A stretch of DNA of 64,000 nucleotides from Pseudoduganella lutea (lineage in GTDB: Bacteria > Pseudomonadota > Gammaproteobacteria > Burkholderiales > Burkholderiaceae_D), in assembly GCF_004209755.1 (NCBI RefSeq), contig NZ_CP035913.1, positions 2,356,001 to 2,420,000 of the forward strand. Direction: 5' to 3'. Positions within the stretch are counted from its first letter, which is position 1; every line of letters begins with the position of its first letter. Shown piece after piece: positions 35,073-43,594 of the stretch. Both the position numbers and the translations under genes were made by a program. Under the pieces are notes generated by a model. It was not told the DNA's origin. It saw only the letters and a program-made list of their open reading frames with translations, and did no database searches.

Positions 35073-36383
35073 ATGGCTAACATCATCGGCGCGATCGCGT
35101 CTTCCCACACTCCCACGATCGGCTTCGCGCTCGACGCGAACAAGCAGCACGACGCCGTCTGGGCTCCGATCTTCAAGGCCTATGAACCGGTGCAGCAATG
35201 GCTGGCCGACAAGAAGCCCGACGTGCTGCTGATGATCTTCAACGATCACGTGACATCGTTCTTCTTCGACCACTACTCGGCGTTCGCGCTGGGCATCGGC
35301 AACGAATACAGGCCGGCCGACGAAGGCGGCGGCGCGCGCGACCTGCCGCCGATCGCCGGCCACACCGGGCTGGCGCAGCACATCGGCCAGTCGCTAATGG
35401 CCGACGAATTCGACATGTCGTTCTTCCAGGACAAGCCGCTCGATCACGGCTGCTTCTCGCCGCTGTCGATCATGTGGCCGCACGATGGCCAGGGGGCAGC
35501 CGGTGCGTGGCCCGGCAGCATCGTGCCGCTGCAGGTGGGCGTGCTGCAATTCCCCGTGCCGTCCGGCCGCCGCTGCTACAAGCTGGGCCAGGCACTGCGC
35601 CGCGCCATCGAAAGCTTCCCGGAAGACCTGGACGTGGCGATCGTGGCCACCGGCGGCCTGTCGCACCAGGTGCACGGCGAACGCGCGGGCTTCAACAACA
35701 CCGCGTGGGACAGCCGCTTCCTCGACATGTTCGAAGCCGATCCTGAAGCGCTGCTGGACCTGACGCATGCCGACTTCGCCCGCCTGGGCGGCTGGGAAAG
35801 CGCCGAAGTGGTGATGTGGATGATCATGCGCGGCGCGATGGCCGGTAAGGTCAATTGCCTGCACCGCGAGTACTACCTGCCATCGATGACCGGCATCGCC
35901 GTGTCGATCTACGAGAACGCCGTTGCGGTGGACCCGGCGCTGCACCAGCGCGCGATCGAACGGCACCGCGAGCACATCGCGCACCAGACGAAGGGCGCCG
36001 AAGCGTTGGAAGGCACCTACCCGTTCACGCTGGAGACCAGCTCGCGCGCCTACCGCATCAACAAGTACCTGCACCAGCTGATCAAGCCCGAATTCCGTGC
36101 CCGCTTCAAGGAAGCGCCGGAAGCCACGTACGACGACGCGGGCCTCACGGCCATCGAGCGGCGGATGATCGCCGCGCGCGACTGGCAGGGCATGATCCGC
36201 TACGGCGTGATCTTCTTCCTGCTCGAGAAGCTGGGCGCCGCCGTCGGCGTCTCCAACCTGCACATCTACGCGGCGATGCGCGGCCAGTCGCTGGAGGATT
36301 TCCAGAAGACGCGCAACACGCAGGCGCTGTACTCGGTCGGCGGCTCCGCGAAGGACGCCGACTGGAACAAGCCGAAGTCCTGA
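35073..36383 (+). CDS. galA: Gallate dioxygenase (fused LigB-LigA extradiol type)
   Basis: Fe(II) extradiol dioxygenase that opens gallate to 4-oxalomesaconate. The 436 residues fuse a LigB-like catalytic domain (1-280; iron ligands expected at H12 in SSHTPT and H59 in FNDHV) to a LigA-like domain (about 300-420; YRINKYLHQL, FKEAPEATYDDAGLTAIERR, IRYGVIFFLLEKLGA). This fusion is typical of gallate dioxygenases GalA/DesB, whereas protocatechuate 4,5-dioxygenase is usually split. Absence of a CHMS dehydrogenase (ligC) and PDC hydrolase (ligI) nearby also favours gallate. It lies between the transporter and the porin. Confidence 0.87.
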   Translation: MANIIGAIASSHTPTIGFALDANKQHDAVWAPIFKAYEPVQQWLADKKPDVLLMIFNDHVTSFFFDHYSAFALGIGNEYRPADEGGGARDLPPIAGHTGLAQHIGQSLMADEFDMSFFQDKPLDHGCFSPLSIMWPHDGQGAAGAWPGSIVPLQVGVLQFPVPSGRRCYKLGQALRRAIESFPEDLDVAIVATGGLSHQVHGERAGFNNTAWDSRFLDMFEADPEALLDLTHADFARLGGWESAEVVMWMIMRGAMAGKVNCLHREYYLPSMTGIAVSIYENAVAVDPALHQRAIERHREHIAHQTKGAEALEGTYPFTLETSSRAYRINKYLHQLIKPEFRARFKEAPEATYDDAGLTAIERRMIAARDWQGMIRYGVIFFLLEKLGAAVGVSNLHIYAAMRGQSLEDFQKTRNTQALYSVGGSAKDADWNKPKS

Positions 36384-36506
36384 TTTTCCGAACGCGTGCC
36401 CGCGGCCCGCTCCCCTGATCCATGTGGTGCCGCCCCCCTTCCCGGCTGGGGCACGGCGCCGCTCATCCCTGCACAAACCACCATCCGATTCAATCGAGGA
36501 GACACC

Positions 36507-37619
36507 ATGCAAAAAACCCTGATCGCCACCGCCATCGCCGCGTGTACGATGGCCGCCACGTTGCCGGCGCAGGCGCAGAGTTCCATTTCCCCGACGTCCA
36601 TTTCCATTTACGGCCTGATCGACGGGGCCGTCGAGCACTACACGAACGCGGACGCGGCCGGCAACGGCGTCACGCGCAGCCCGAGCCTGGGCGGCGGCAT
36701 GTTCCCGTCGCGCATCGGCTTCAAGGGGTCGGAAGACCTGGGCGGCGGCCTGAAAGCCATCTTCACGCTGGAAAACGGCTTCGCGCCCGATTCCGGCACC
36801 ATCAACCAGGGTGGCCGGCTGTTCGGGCGCCAGGCGTGGGTGGGCCTGGCCGGCAGCTGGGGCCAGGTGACGATCGGCCGCAACTACAACATGCTGTACG
36901 TGTCGTCGTTCGACGTCGACGTGTTCGGCCCGTCACAGTATGGCCTGGGGGCGCTCGATCCGGCCGTGCCGAACGGCCGCAGCGACAATTCCATCGCCTA
37001 CAAGGGCACGTTCAATGGCGTCACGCTCGGCGCCACGTACAGCCTGGGGCGCGACACGTCGTCCGCCGGCGGCGCCTCTGGCACCAACTGCGCCGGCGAA
37101 TCCGCCACCGATGCGCAAGCGTGCCGCGAATGGTCGACGCTGCTGCGCTACGACCGCCCCACCTGGGCGGTGGTGGCCGCCTATGACCGGATCCACGGCA
37201 GCCCCACGGCCGCCAATGGCCTGAACACGAGCGACAAGACGGACAGCCGCCTGCACGTGGCGGGCCTGGTGAAGGGTGCGGACTGGAAGGTGGGCGGCGG
37301 CGTGCTGCTGCGCGATAACGAGGGTTCGGCCACGCAGCCGAAGAGCCGGCTGTACTACCTGGGCGCCGCGTACAACGTGAGCCCGCTGCTCGTGATCGAT
37401 GGCCAGGTCGGCAAGCTCGATTACCGGGCCACCGGCAACGACACAAAGCAGGCGCTGCTCCGTGCCACCTACCTGCTGTCGACGCGCACCGCCGTGTACG
37501 TGGCCGGCGGCCGGATCGACAACGACGGCACCGCCGCCGTCGCCCTCTCCGCCGGCGGCACCGTCGGCGCCGGCATGGGCCAGACGGGCATCATCACCGG
37601 CATCAAGCACGCGTTCTGA
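36507..37619 (+). CDS. Outer-membrane porin (GalP-like position)
   Basis: A 370-residue trimeric general porin of the betaproteobacterial type (porin_4). It has a signal peptide (cleavage after QAQ or AQS about residue 24), alternating strand patterns, the N-terminal SISIYGLIDGAVEHY and SRIGFKGSEDLGGGLKAIFTLENGF motifs, the loop-3 region FGRQAWVGL, and the C-terminal Phe (GIITGIKHAF) needed for assembly. GAGGAGA precedes the ATG. It is the last gene of galT-galA-porin and probably admits gallate, by analogy with GalP, though substrate cannot be read from sequence. Confidence 0.85.
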   Translation: MQKTLIATAIAACTMAATLPAQAQSSISPTSISIYGLIDGAVEHYTNADAAGNGVTRSPSLGGGMFPSRIGFKGSEDLGGGLKAIFTLENGFAPDSGTINQGGRLFGRQAWVGLAGSWGQVTIGRNYNMLYVSSFDVDVFGPSQYGLGALDPAVPNGRSDNSIAYKGTFNGVTLGATYSLGRDTSSAGGASGTNCAGESATDAQACREWSTLLRYDRPTWAVVAAYDRIHGSPTAANGLNTSDKTDSRLHVAGLVKGADWKVGGGVLLRDNEGSATQPKSRLYYLGAAYNVSPLLVIDGQVGKLDYRATGNDTKQALLRATYLLSTRTAVYVAGGRIDNDGTAAVALSAGGTVGAGMGQTGIITGIKHAF

Positions 37620-37627
37620 CCCGTTGC

Positions 37628-37812
37628 AAAAAAAACCGGTGACAGGGCTGGATGGTGGCATGCATGCCACCATTCGCTACGCAGGCGCGGAGCATGCTCC
37701 GCGAAACACCTGCTGCGCCACCGTTTTTCCTGGAACAGTCGTTCCCCAAGAACCGGTGTCTGTCACCGGTTTTCCTGGAACATTCTGTGTCACCGGTTTT
37801 CCGGGAATATTC
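37628..37812. repeat. ACCGGTGACAGACAC-type repeat cluster (family B), several complete and decayed units
   Basis: Contains a half unit AAAACCGGTGACAGG (37631-37646), a decayed unit (CACCGTTTTTCCTGGAACAG near 37718), a full palindromic unit AACCGGTGTCTGTCACCGG (from 37751) with link GGAACATTC, and another half unit TGTGTCACCGGTTTTCC (37786-37802) with link GGGAATATTCC. It follows the porin stop directly. With the cluster at 33361 it brackets galT-galA-porin. Confidence 0.78.
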
Positions 37813-37935
37813 CTGTATCGCCGAGTTGTCGGCGCGCGACTCAACAATCTCAAAAACTTAATGTACTTTCTGAAGTAAGCGTGCCAAGTCGTGGAATTGG
37901 TATGATGGCTGCAACCGGACAGAACGGAGGCTGCC

Positions 37936-38154
37936 ATGAACGACACAGTCTACGACGAAGCCCGTGCCAATTGGCGCATGGCGCAATGCGTCGATACAGG
38001 GGTGAAGCTATCGCTGGCGGATGGCGTGACGCCAGCGCTGGAATTCATGCAGGAGTGCGGCGTACCGCGCGAGATCGCGATGCGGGTGCTGGGTGCGCCG
38101 TGCTTCGGGCGGCATCCGGCGCCAACGAATGCGCACGCTGAAGCCGCACGCTGA
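37936..38154 (+). CDS. Small hypothetical protein, 72 aa
   Basis: A short gene with a good ribosome-binding site (CGGAGG, 6 bp before the ATG) and coding-like codon use. The protein has an N-terminal polar helix (YDEARANWRMAQCVDTGVKL), a middle helix with ALEFMQECGVPREIAMRVL and a basic Ala-rich end. The PREIAMRVL part resembles the end of short helical regulators found in related genera, but I recognise no named family. Convergent with the siderophore-interacting protein gene (6 bp gap). Preceded by the family-B repeat cluster and an AT-rich 60 bp that may hold its promoter. Confidence 0.65.
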   Translation: MNDTVYDEARANWRMAQCVDTGVKLSLADGVTPALEFMQECGVPREIAMRVLGAPCFGRHPAPTNAHAEAAR

Positions 38155-38160
38155 AGCGGC

Positions 38161-38913
38161 CTACAGATCCTCGTGGTGATCGGAAGCGCCCTGCTTCCAG
38201 TAGGCCGAGATCCGGCTGGCGGTGCGCGGGAATCCCTTTTCACCATGGACGACGTCGCGCACCCGCGCCGCGATCGCGGCCTCGCCGCCAAACCACACGA
38301 ATGCATCGCCCCCGGGCAGCGGCATGGCGCGGATCGCTTCGACCAGCGCGGCGCCGTCGCTCACCTGCCACACGTCGAGCCGGGCGGCGCTCGTGAGAGG
38401 CACGTCGTCATCGTGCGCAACGATGACGATCGCACGCACGTCCGCCGGCAGCTCTTCCAGGCGGCGCCGGATCGCCGGCAGCGCGGTGGCGTCGCCAGCC
38501 AGCAGGTGCCAGCCATAGTCGGCCGGGATGATCATCGAGCCGCGCGGGCCGCCGATCGTGACGCGCTGGCCCACGGCCGCCTGTCGCGCCCACCCCGATG
38601 CCTTGCCGTCGCCATGCAGCGCGAATTCGATCGTCAGTTCGCGCGCGGCGTGATCGTAGCGGCGCGGCGTGTAATCGCGGCGCACCGGCTCGCCGGAAGG
38701 GTCGTCGAAGATGAATTTCACATGATCGTCGAATGACGCGGACACGAAGTCCGCCAGGTCTTCGCCGCGGAAGGTCACCGCCACGAAGTGCGCGCCGAGC
38801 GGCGCCACGTTCACCACCTCGACATCGCGCCGCTTCAGTTCGTGGCGCACGCGCCGTACCCGGCTCGCCGCCGCTTCGTTGACTGGACTATCCATCCTAT
38901 CCATCCGATTCAA
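38161..38913 (-). CDS. Siderophore-interacting protein (ferric-siderophore reductase, ViuB/YqjH-like)
   Basis: NAD(P)H-dependent, FAD-containing reductase releasing iron from siderophores in the cytoplasm. The 250-residue protein has an FAD-binding barrel (about 25-130) with VKFIFDD and the flavin motif RRDYTPRRYDHAARELTIEF, GPRGSMIIP, then an NAD-binding SIP domain with LLAGDATALPAIRRRLEELP and FVWFGGEAAIAARVRD. Start uncertain: ATGs occur at residues 1, 4 and 7. A 15-bp palindrome lies 36 bp upstream and a Fur-like box about 100 bp upstream on the far side of the shared divergent region, fitting iron control. Confidence 0.88.
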   Translation of the reverse strand: MNRMDRMDSPVNEAAASRVRRVRHELKRRDVEVVNVAPLGAHFVAVTFRGEDLADFVSASFDDHVKFIFDDPSGEPVRRDYTPRRYDHAARELTIEFALHGDGKASGWARQAAVGQRVTIGGPRGSMIIPADYGWHLLAGDATALPAIRRRLEELPADVRAIVIVAHDDDVPLTSAARLDVWQVSDGAALVEAIRAMPLPGGDAFVWFGGEAAIAARVRDVVHGEKGFPRTASRISAYWKQGASDHHEDL

Positions 38914-38948
38914 TTAGTTGATAAAGTCCCCCATTCTGACGTCGATTG

Positions 38949-38963
38949 GTTGACCTGGTCAAC
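38949..38963. promoter_or_regulatory. 15-bp perfect palindrome upstream of the siderophore-interacting protein gene
   Basis: GTTGACC-T-GGTCAAC is a 7-bp inverted repeat with one central base, 36 bp upstream of the reductase start, in AT-rich DNA. YqjH-type reductases are often controlled by PadR-type regulators besides Fur, so this may be a local repressor site; the regulator is not in the window. Confidence 0.4.
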
Positions 38964-39012
38964 TAAATTCAGCATGGATTCCGATCTTGCATATTCAGTT
39001 TAAGCTTGTCAT

Positions 39013-39033
39013 AATTGAGAATAGTTCTCATTT
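39013..39033. promoter_or_regulatory. Probable Fur box
   Basis: AATTGAGAATAGTTCTCATTT has arms TGAGAA/TTCTCA around TAG, with flanking A/T also largely symmetric. It matches the 7-1-7 pattern of Fur sites and precedes the DUF3649-PepSY-DUF3325 operon by 71 bp; it may also serve the divergent siderophore-interacting protein gene. Confidence 0.65.
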
Positions 39034-39103
39034 GTATTCAGCGCAAGCCCCAAACCGATCCGCATGTCCGTCTCGCCGACATGCGCCACCTGACAAGCCA
39101 GCC

Positions 39104-39433
39104 ATGCAAGTACAATCAACGATGGCGCCCGCCGCCAAACCCAGGAAGCCCGGCCCCGGCTGGCGTTACCTCACCGGCGTGGCCGTGCGCGCGCTGGCCG
39201 CGATCTTCGGCGGCTATGCGCTGTCGGCGGCGTGGGCGGCGGCGCTGGCGCTGACCTTGCCTACCGTGCGCGTGGAGGCGGCGCTGACGGCGACGATGAC
39301 GGCGCTGGTGATCTATCCGTGCGCGGCGATGTGGTGCTTCGGCGCCCGCACGGCGCTGCGCGCGATTGCCGGGCTGGCGATTGCCGGCGCGCTGCCGGCC
39401 GCCATCCTGCTGCTGTCGAAGGGGGCCGCATGA
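39104..39433 (+). CDS. DUF3649 membrane protein
   Basis: A 109-residue protein with three hydrophobic helices (about 28-50, 58-78, 85-104) after a basic N-terminus (KPRKPGPGWRYL). It matches DUF3649, a family found with PepSY-associated TM proteins in iron-uptake operons. The ATG at 39104 or the one at 39122 could be used; neither has a strong ribosome-binding site. Its stop overlaps the next gene's start (ATGA at 39430-39433). It is first in the operon behind the Fur-like box. Confidence 0.78.
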   Translation: MQVQSTMAPAAKPRKPGPGWRYLTGVAVRALAAIFGGYALSAAWAAALALTLPTVRVEAALTATMTALVIYPCAAMWCFGARTALRAIAGLAIAGALPAAILLLSKGAA

Positions 39434-41040
39434 AGGACGGCATCCGCCAGTCGATGGCATGGCTGCACACCTGGTCCGGCCTGCTGGTCGGCTGGGTGCT
39501 GTTCATGGTGTTCGCGGCCGGCACCGCCAGCTACTTCCGTGACGAGATCACGCTGTGGATGAAACCCGAGCTGCATGGCGTGGCGCATGCGGCGGTACCG
39601 CAGGCACTGGCCGTGGCCAATGCCGTCGCGACGCTGCAGGACAAGGCGCCGAAGTCGCAGCGCTGGTTCATCACGCTGCCGACCGAGCGCGAGCCGGGGC
39701 TGCGCGTCAGCTACAACGCCAAGCCGCCTCCGGGCGAAGGCGGTGGCCGGCGGCGCAACCTGAAGAGCCTCACGCTGGATCCGGCCACGGGTGCCGAACT
39801 GTCGGCACCACGCGAAACACGCGGCGGCGAATTCCTGTACCGCCTGCACTTCGACCTGCACTACATGCCGGCGATCTGGGGCCGCTGGATCGTGGGTTTC
39901 TGCGCCATGTTCATGCTGGTGGCGATCCTGTCGGGCATCGTCACGCACAAGCGCATCTTCAAGGACTTCTTCACGTTCCGCCCGAAGAAGGGCCAGCGCT
40001 CATGGCTGGACTTCCACAACGTGTCCGCCGTGCTGGCACTGCCCTACCACCTGATGATCACGTACACGGGCCTGCTGACGCTGATGTTCATGTACTTCCC
40101 GCAGGGCATACAGGCGGTGTACCAGGACAAGCAGGACACCTTCTTCTCCGAACTGTTCAACAGCCCACCGGCCGATGCCAAGGCGGCCCGCGTGCCTGCG
40201 CCGCTGGCACCGCTGGCACCGATGGTCGAGCAGGCGTCGCGCGCGTGGAACGGCGCACCGGTGGGCCGGGTCACCGTCGCCTTCCCGAACGATGCAAACG
40301 CCACCGTGTCGATCACGCAGCAGACCGGCCACGCCATCAGCTACGACGTGCCGACCATCGTGTTCGACGGCGTGACCGGCCGCGTGGTGTCCGCGCCATC
40401 GGCGCACAGCGGTGCCGCCAAGGATACCCGGGGCGTCATGTACGGCCTGCACGTGGCGCGCTTCAGCGACCCGTTCACGCGCTGGCTGTTCTTCACCTGC
40501 GGCCTGGCCGGCTGCCTGATGGTGGCCACGGGCCTGCTGCTGTGGGCCGTGAAGGAACGCCCGAAGCACCTGAAGGCCCATGCCGGCAAGACCGGCTTCA
40601 GCCTGCGCCTCGTCGATGGCCTGAACATCGCCGCCGTGGCCGGCCTGCCGCTGGCGATGGCCGTGTATTTCTGGGCGAACCGGCTGATCGAGACGGGCAT
40701 CGCGCAGCGGCCGGAAGCGGAGATCCGCTGGTTCTTCACGGCCTGGGGCATCGCCGCCATTGCCGCGCTGGTGAAACCGGGGCGCCCGATGTGGCGGCTA
40801 CAGCTGGCGCTCGGCGGCCTGGCATTCGCGCTGCTGCCGCTGCTGAACGGCGCCACCGGCGGCGCGCACCTCGGCACCAGCATCGCCCAGGGCATCTGGG
40901 CGGTGGCCGGCTTCGACGTCGTCACACTGCTGCTGGGTGCCTTCCTGCTGTACAGCAGCCATTACCTCGGCAAGGAAAAGGCCCCGAAAGCCGCCCGGGC
41001 CACGCCGAAAGAACCTGAACTCGCCGGGAGCAACGCATGA
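39430..41040 (+). CDS. PepSY-associated TM (PiuB-like) membrane protein
   Basis: A 536-residue inner-membrane protein of the PepSY-TM/PiuB family, linked to reduction or release of iron from siderophores in the periplasm. Hydrophobic helices lie at about 18-35, 155-175, 197-220, 350-375, 395-415 and three more up to 515; large periplasmic PepSY loops lie between. Conserved pieces: WLHTWSGLLVGWVLFMVFAAGTASYFRDEI, HFDLHYMPAIWGRWIVG (His pairs) and LHVARFSDPFTRWLFF; paired His are likely haem ligands. It overlaps its neighbours by 4 bp on both sides. Confidence 0.87.
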   Translation: MKDGIRQSMAWLHTWSGLLVGWVLFMVFAAGTASYFRDEITLWMKPELHGVAHAAVPQALAVANAVATLQDKAPKSQRWFITLPTEREPGLRVSYNAKPPPGEGGGRRRNLKSLTLDPATGAELSAPRETRGGEFLYRLHFDLHYMPAIWGRWIVGFCAMFMLVAILSGIVTHKRIFKDFFTFRPKKGQRSWLDFHNVSAVLALPYHLMITYTGLLTLMFMYFPQGIQAVYQDKQDTFFSELFNSPPADAKAARVPAPLAPLAPMVEQASRAWNGAPVGRVTVAFPNDANATVSITQQTGHAISYDVPTIVFDGVTGRVVSAPSAHSGAAKDTRGVMYGLHVARFSDPFTRWLFFTCGLAGCLMVATGLLLWAVKERPKHLKAHAGKTGFSLRLVDGLNIAAVAGLPLAMAVYFWANRLIETGIAQRPEAEIRWFFTAWGIAAIAALVKPGRPMWRLQLALGGLAFALLPLLNGATGGAHLGTSIAQGIWAVAGFDVVTLLLGAFLLYSSHYLGKEKAPKAARATPKEPELAGSNA

Positions 41041-41408
41041 GTGCTGTCATTTTCTTCACCATCGCCGCGCTGGGGGCCGCCGCCGCCGGCTTCGGCGGGC
41101 TGGGCCTGGCCATGGACCGGCATTGGGAAGCCATCCACGGGCGCGGCAGTATGCCGGCCCCCACGCTGCGCCGCCTGCTCCAGCTGGGCGGCAGCGCCGC
41201 GCTGGCGATTTCCCTGTGGTGCTGCCTGGCGGTGCACGAGATGCACAATGCCGGCCAGGCGATCGTGCTGTGGTGCGGCGTGCTGTCGGTGGCGGCCTGG
41301 GGCTCGGTGGCCGTGATGACCTATGCGGCGCAGCATGCGCGGCATACCGCCGCCGCCGCCGCGGTCGTGGCGTGCGCCACGGCCACGCTGGCCCTGGTGT
41401 TACGCTGA
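41037..41408 (+). CDS. DUF3325 membrane protein
   Basis: A 123-residue protein with four hydrophobic helices (about 4-22, 42-60, 70-90, 98-118) of the DUF3325 family, which almost always travels with DUF3649 and PepSY-TM genes. It overlaps the PepSY gene by 4 bp and closes the operon. Function is unknown; presumably an accessory subunit for siderophore iron handling. No TonB-dependent receptor is present beside it. Confidence 0.8.
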   Translation: MSAVIFFTIAALGAAAAGFGGLGLAMDRHWEAIHGRGSMPAPTLRRLLQLGGSAALAISLWCCLAVHEMHNAGQAIVLWCGVLSVAAWGSVAVMTYAAQHARHTAAAAAVVACATATLALVLR

Positions 41409-41446
41409 CCCTTGCTCCGGCCCTGCGCTGACCTTGCGCCGGCCCT

Positions 41447-41905
41447 TTACGCTTGCGTGTCGAAGGTGACGCGCACCTTCTCCAGCAACGCCAGCAACTG
41501 CCGGCGCTCCCCCTCGTCGAGCCCCGCCACCGCCACCTGCGCCAGGTGCTCGCCGCTGCGCTGCAGGGTACGGGCCAGCGCCTTGCCCGCCTCGGTCACG
41601 TGCAGCCGCGTGCTGCGGCGATCCGTTTCGTCCACCGTCGCCTCCAGCCATCCCTTGTCACGCAGGCCGCGCACCAGCCGCGCCAGCTGCGCCTTGTCGC
41701 GGCCGGAACGGGCAACCAGATCGCTCTGCGTGGCGCCGGGGTGACGGGCGAAATAGCCCAGCACCTTTGCTTCGATGTGCGTGACGTCGTGCGGCCCGGC
41801 ACGCAGTTCGCGGTACTGCTGCGCGCGGTAGAGGTGCATGATTTCATGGATGGCGTCGAAGACGGCGCTGGCGCTGTCGGCGGGCTTGTCGCTGGAAGGT
41901 GCCAT
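41447..41905 (-). CDS. MarR family transcriptional regulator
   Basis: A 152-residue winged-helix regulator. The HTH is at about 60-85 (TQSDLVARSGRDKAQLARLVRGLRDKGW) and the wing at 88-105 (DETDRRSTRLHVTEAGKAL with the typical D-x-R-x-x-x-L pattern). An upstream ATG at 41986 is in frame, but 41905 gives the family N-terminus. Divergent from the DUF819 gene, with an 8-bp inverted repeat (GGCGCCCC/GGGGCGCC at 41923-41930 and 41945-41952) between them that could be its site. Probable target: DUF819. Confidence 0.87.
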   Translation of the reverse strand: MAPSSDKPADSASAVFDAIHEIMHLYRAQQYRELRAGPHDVTHIEAKVLGYFARHPGATQSDLVARSGRDKAQLARLVRGLRDKGWLEATVDETDRRSTRLHVTEAGKALARTLQRSGEHLAQVAVAGLDEGERRQLLALLEKVRVTFDTQA

Positions 41906-42063
41906 GGTGGTCGGAAGTTGTGGGCGCCCCGAGTATACCTTGCCGGGGCGCCTGTAGAATGCCGTTGCTCGCAGAGACAGTCCCACCGTCCAGCGCGCGG
42001 CGCCTTTGCCGGTGCCCTATCCGGGTGCCGCCGCCAAAGCCATGACAACCTGATAAAGATTCC

Positions 42064-43308
42064 ATGCAGACCAGCCTTCCCCTCGTTACCAACGATGCCG
42101 TCGTGCTCGGCATACTCGCCACCATCCTCGGCCTCGTTTTCTGGACTTCGTCGCGCACCGACGGTGTCTGGAAAAAGATCTACACCTACGTGCCCGCGCT
42201 GTTGCTGTGCTACCTGATTCCGGCCATCCTCAACACGCTCGGCATCATCGACGGCAGTCATTCGAAGCTGTATCCGATGGCGCGCGACTACCTGCTGCCC
42301 GGCGCCCTGGTGCTGTTGTGCATCGCCACCGATTTCGGCGCCATCGTGCGGCTCGGCCCGAAGGCGCTGATCATGTTCCTCACCGGAACCGCCGGCATCA
42401 TGCTGGGCGCGATCGTGTCGTTCGAAGCGATGCGCCTCATCCACCCGGAAACGGTGGCCGGCGAGACCTGGCGCGGCCTGACGACGATCACGGGTGCCTG
42501 GATCGGCGGCGGCGCCAACCAGGCGGCAATGAAGGAAGTGTTCGAGGTCGATGCCAACGTGTTCGGCCAGTTCGTCGCCGTCGACGTGCTGGTCGCCAAC
42601 CTGTGGACGGCCGTGCTGCTGTTCCTGGCCGGGCGCGCCGATGCGTTCGACCGCTGGACCGGCGCCGACGTCACCGCGATCAACGCCGTCAAGGCCCGCA
42701 TCGAACGCTACCAGGCCACGCATGCGCGCATTCCCTCGCTGGCCGACGTGATGATCGTCCTGGCCGTGGGCCTCGGCGTCTCCGGCCTGTCCCACGCGCT
42801 GACCGGCCCGGTGCTGCAATGGATCGGCAGCCTCCCGGCCGAATGGAACCTGAAGGACTACAGCCTCACGTCGGCCTTCTTCTGGATGGTCGTCTTCGCC
42901 ACCACGTTCGGCCTGCTGCTCAGTTTTACCAGGGCGCGCAACCTCGAAGGCGCCGGCGCCTCGACGATCGGCTCGGCAATGGTGTACTTCCTCGTCGCGA
43001 CGATCGGCATGCAGATGGACCTGTCCGCCCTGGTGGACCGGCCATGGCTGTTCCTGCTCGGCCTGATCTGGATCTGCGTGCATGGCGGCCTGCTGCTGCT
43101 GATGGCCAAGCTGATCCGCGCGCCGCTGTTCTTCATGGCGGTGGGATCGCAGGCCAACGTTGGCGGCGCCGCGTCCGCGCCCGTCGTGGCCAGTGCATTC
43201 CACCCGGCACTGGCGCCCGTCGGCGTGCTGCTCGCGGTGCTCGGCTACGCGCTCGGCACCTACTGTGCGTACATCACGGGGCTGGTGCTGCGCGCGCTGG
43301 CGACCTGA
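42064..43308 (+). CDS. DUF819 family membrane protein
   Basis: A 414-residue inner-membrane protein with about eleven helices and the DUF819 (YjcL-like) pattern: KIYTYVPALLLCYLIPAILNT, GPKALIMFLTGTAGIMLGAIVSF, ITGAWIGGGANQAAMKEVFEVD and, near the end, VGSQANVGGAASAPVVASAFHP. The repeated Gly/Ala/Asn motifs on two inverted halves suggest a transporter of two related repeats. Substrate is unknown. It is divergent from a MarR regulator. Confidence 0.85.
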   Translation: MQTSLPLVTNDAVVLGILATILGLVFWTSSRTDGVWKKIYTYVPALLLCYLIPAILNTLGIIDGSHSKLYPMARDYLLPGALVLLCIATDFGAIVRLGPKALIMFLTGTAGIMLGAIVSFEAMRLIHPETVAGETWRGLTTITGAWIGGGANQAAMKEVFEVDANVFGQFVAVDVLVANLWTAVLLFLAGRADAFDRWTGADVTAINAVKARIERYQATHARIPSLADVMIVLAVGLGVSGLSHALTGPVLQWIGSLPAEWNLKDYSLTSAFFWMVVFATTFGLLLSFTRARNLEGAGASTIGSAMVYFLVATIGMQMDLSALVDRPWLFLLGLIWICVHGGLLLLMAKLIRAPLFFMAVGSQANVGGAASAPVVASAFHPALAPVGVLLAVLGYALGTYCAYITGLVLRALAT

Positions 43309-43500
43309 ACGCGCAAGGGACCAGTTCGTCCAGCGGTGTCCCATAATGCCAGGCTCTGCCCCGGCTTTCGCCGTGTTTTTCAGGTGCGGCAGCCGCATGC
43401 GCATCACAGCCCGAGTCTGGTGGCGGCATCCTCGGCCGCATCGAGCAACTGGACGTCGGGCTGGCTTCAATGCCAGCCTCGCCTGTTCAGATATTGCGAT

Positions 43501-43583
43501 CGTTCAATTTTTTTGAACGTCGAAAAATATTGAACAGAACAGGACTGGCGTTCATAATTGGGCCTTGTTCAAGATAACTGAAC
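43501..43583. promoter_or_regulatory. Cluster of GTTCA/TGAAC half-sites in the AbiE promoter
   Basis: The 95 bp before the antitoxin gene contain CGTTCAA-TTTTT-TTGAACG (43501-43519, perfect), TGAACA and GTTCAT singles, and GTTCA-AGATAAC-TGAAC (43567-43583). AbiEi antitoxins of known systems repress their own operon through inverted repeats, so these are candidate operators. The region is much richer in A+T than its surroundings. Confidence 0.55.
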
Positions 43584-43594
43584 GGGTTTGAAAA

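Noticed and set aside
43309..43500. Gene remnant upstream of the toxin-antitoxin island
   Set aside because: The 190 bp have mixed composition and stop codons in every frame and no match I can name; it may be decayed flanking DNA, but nothing is supportable.
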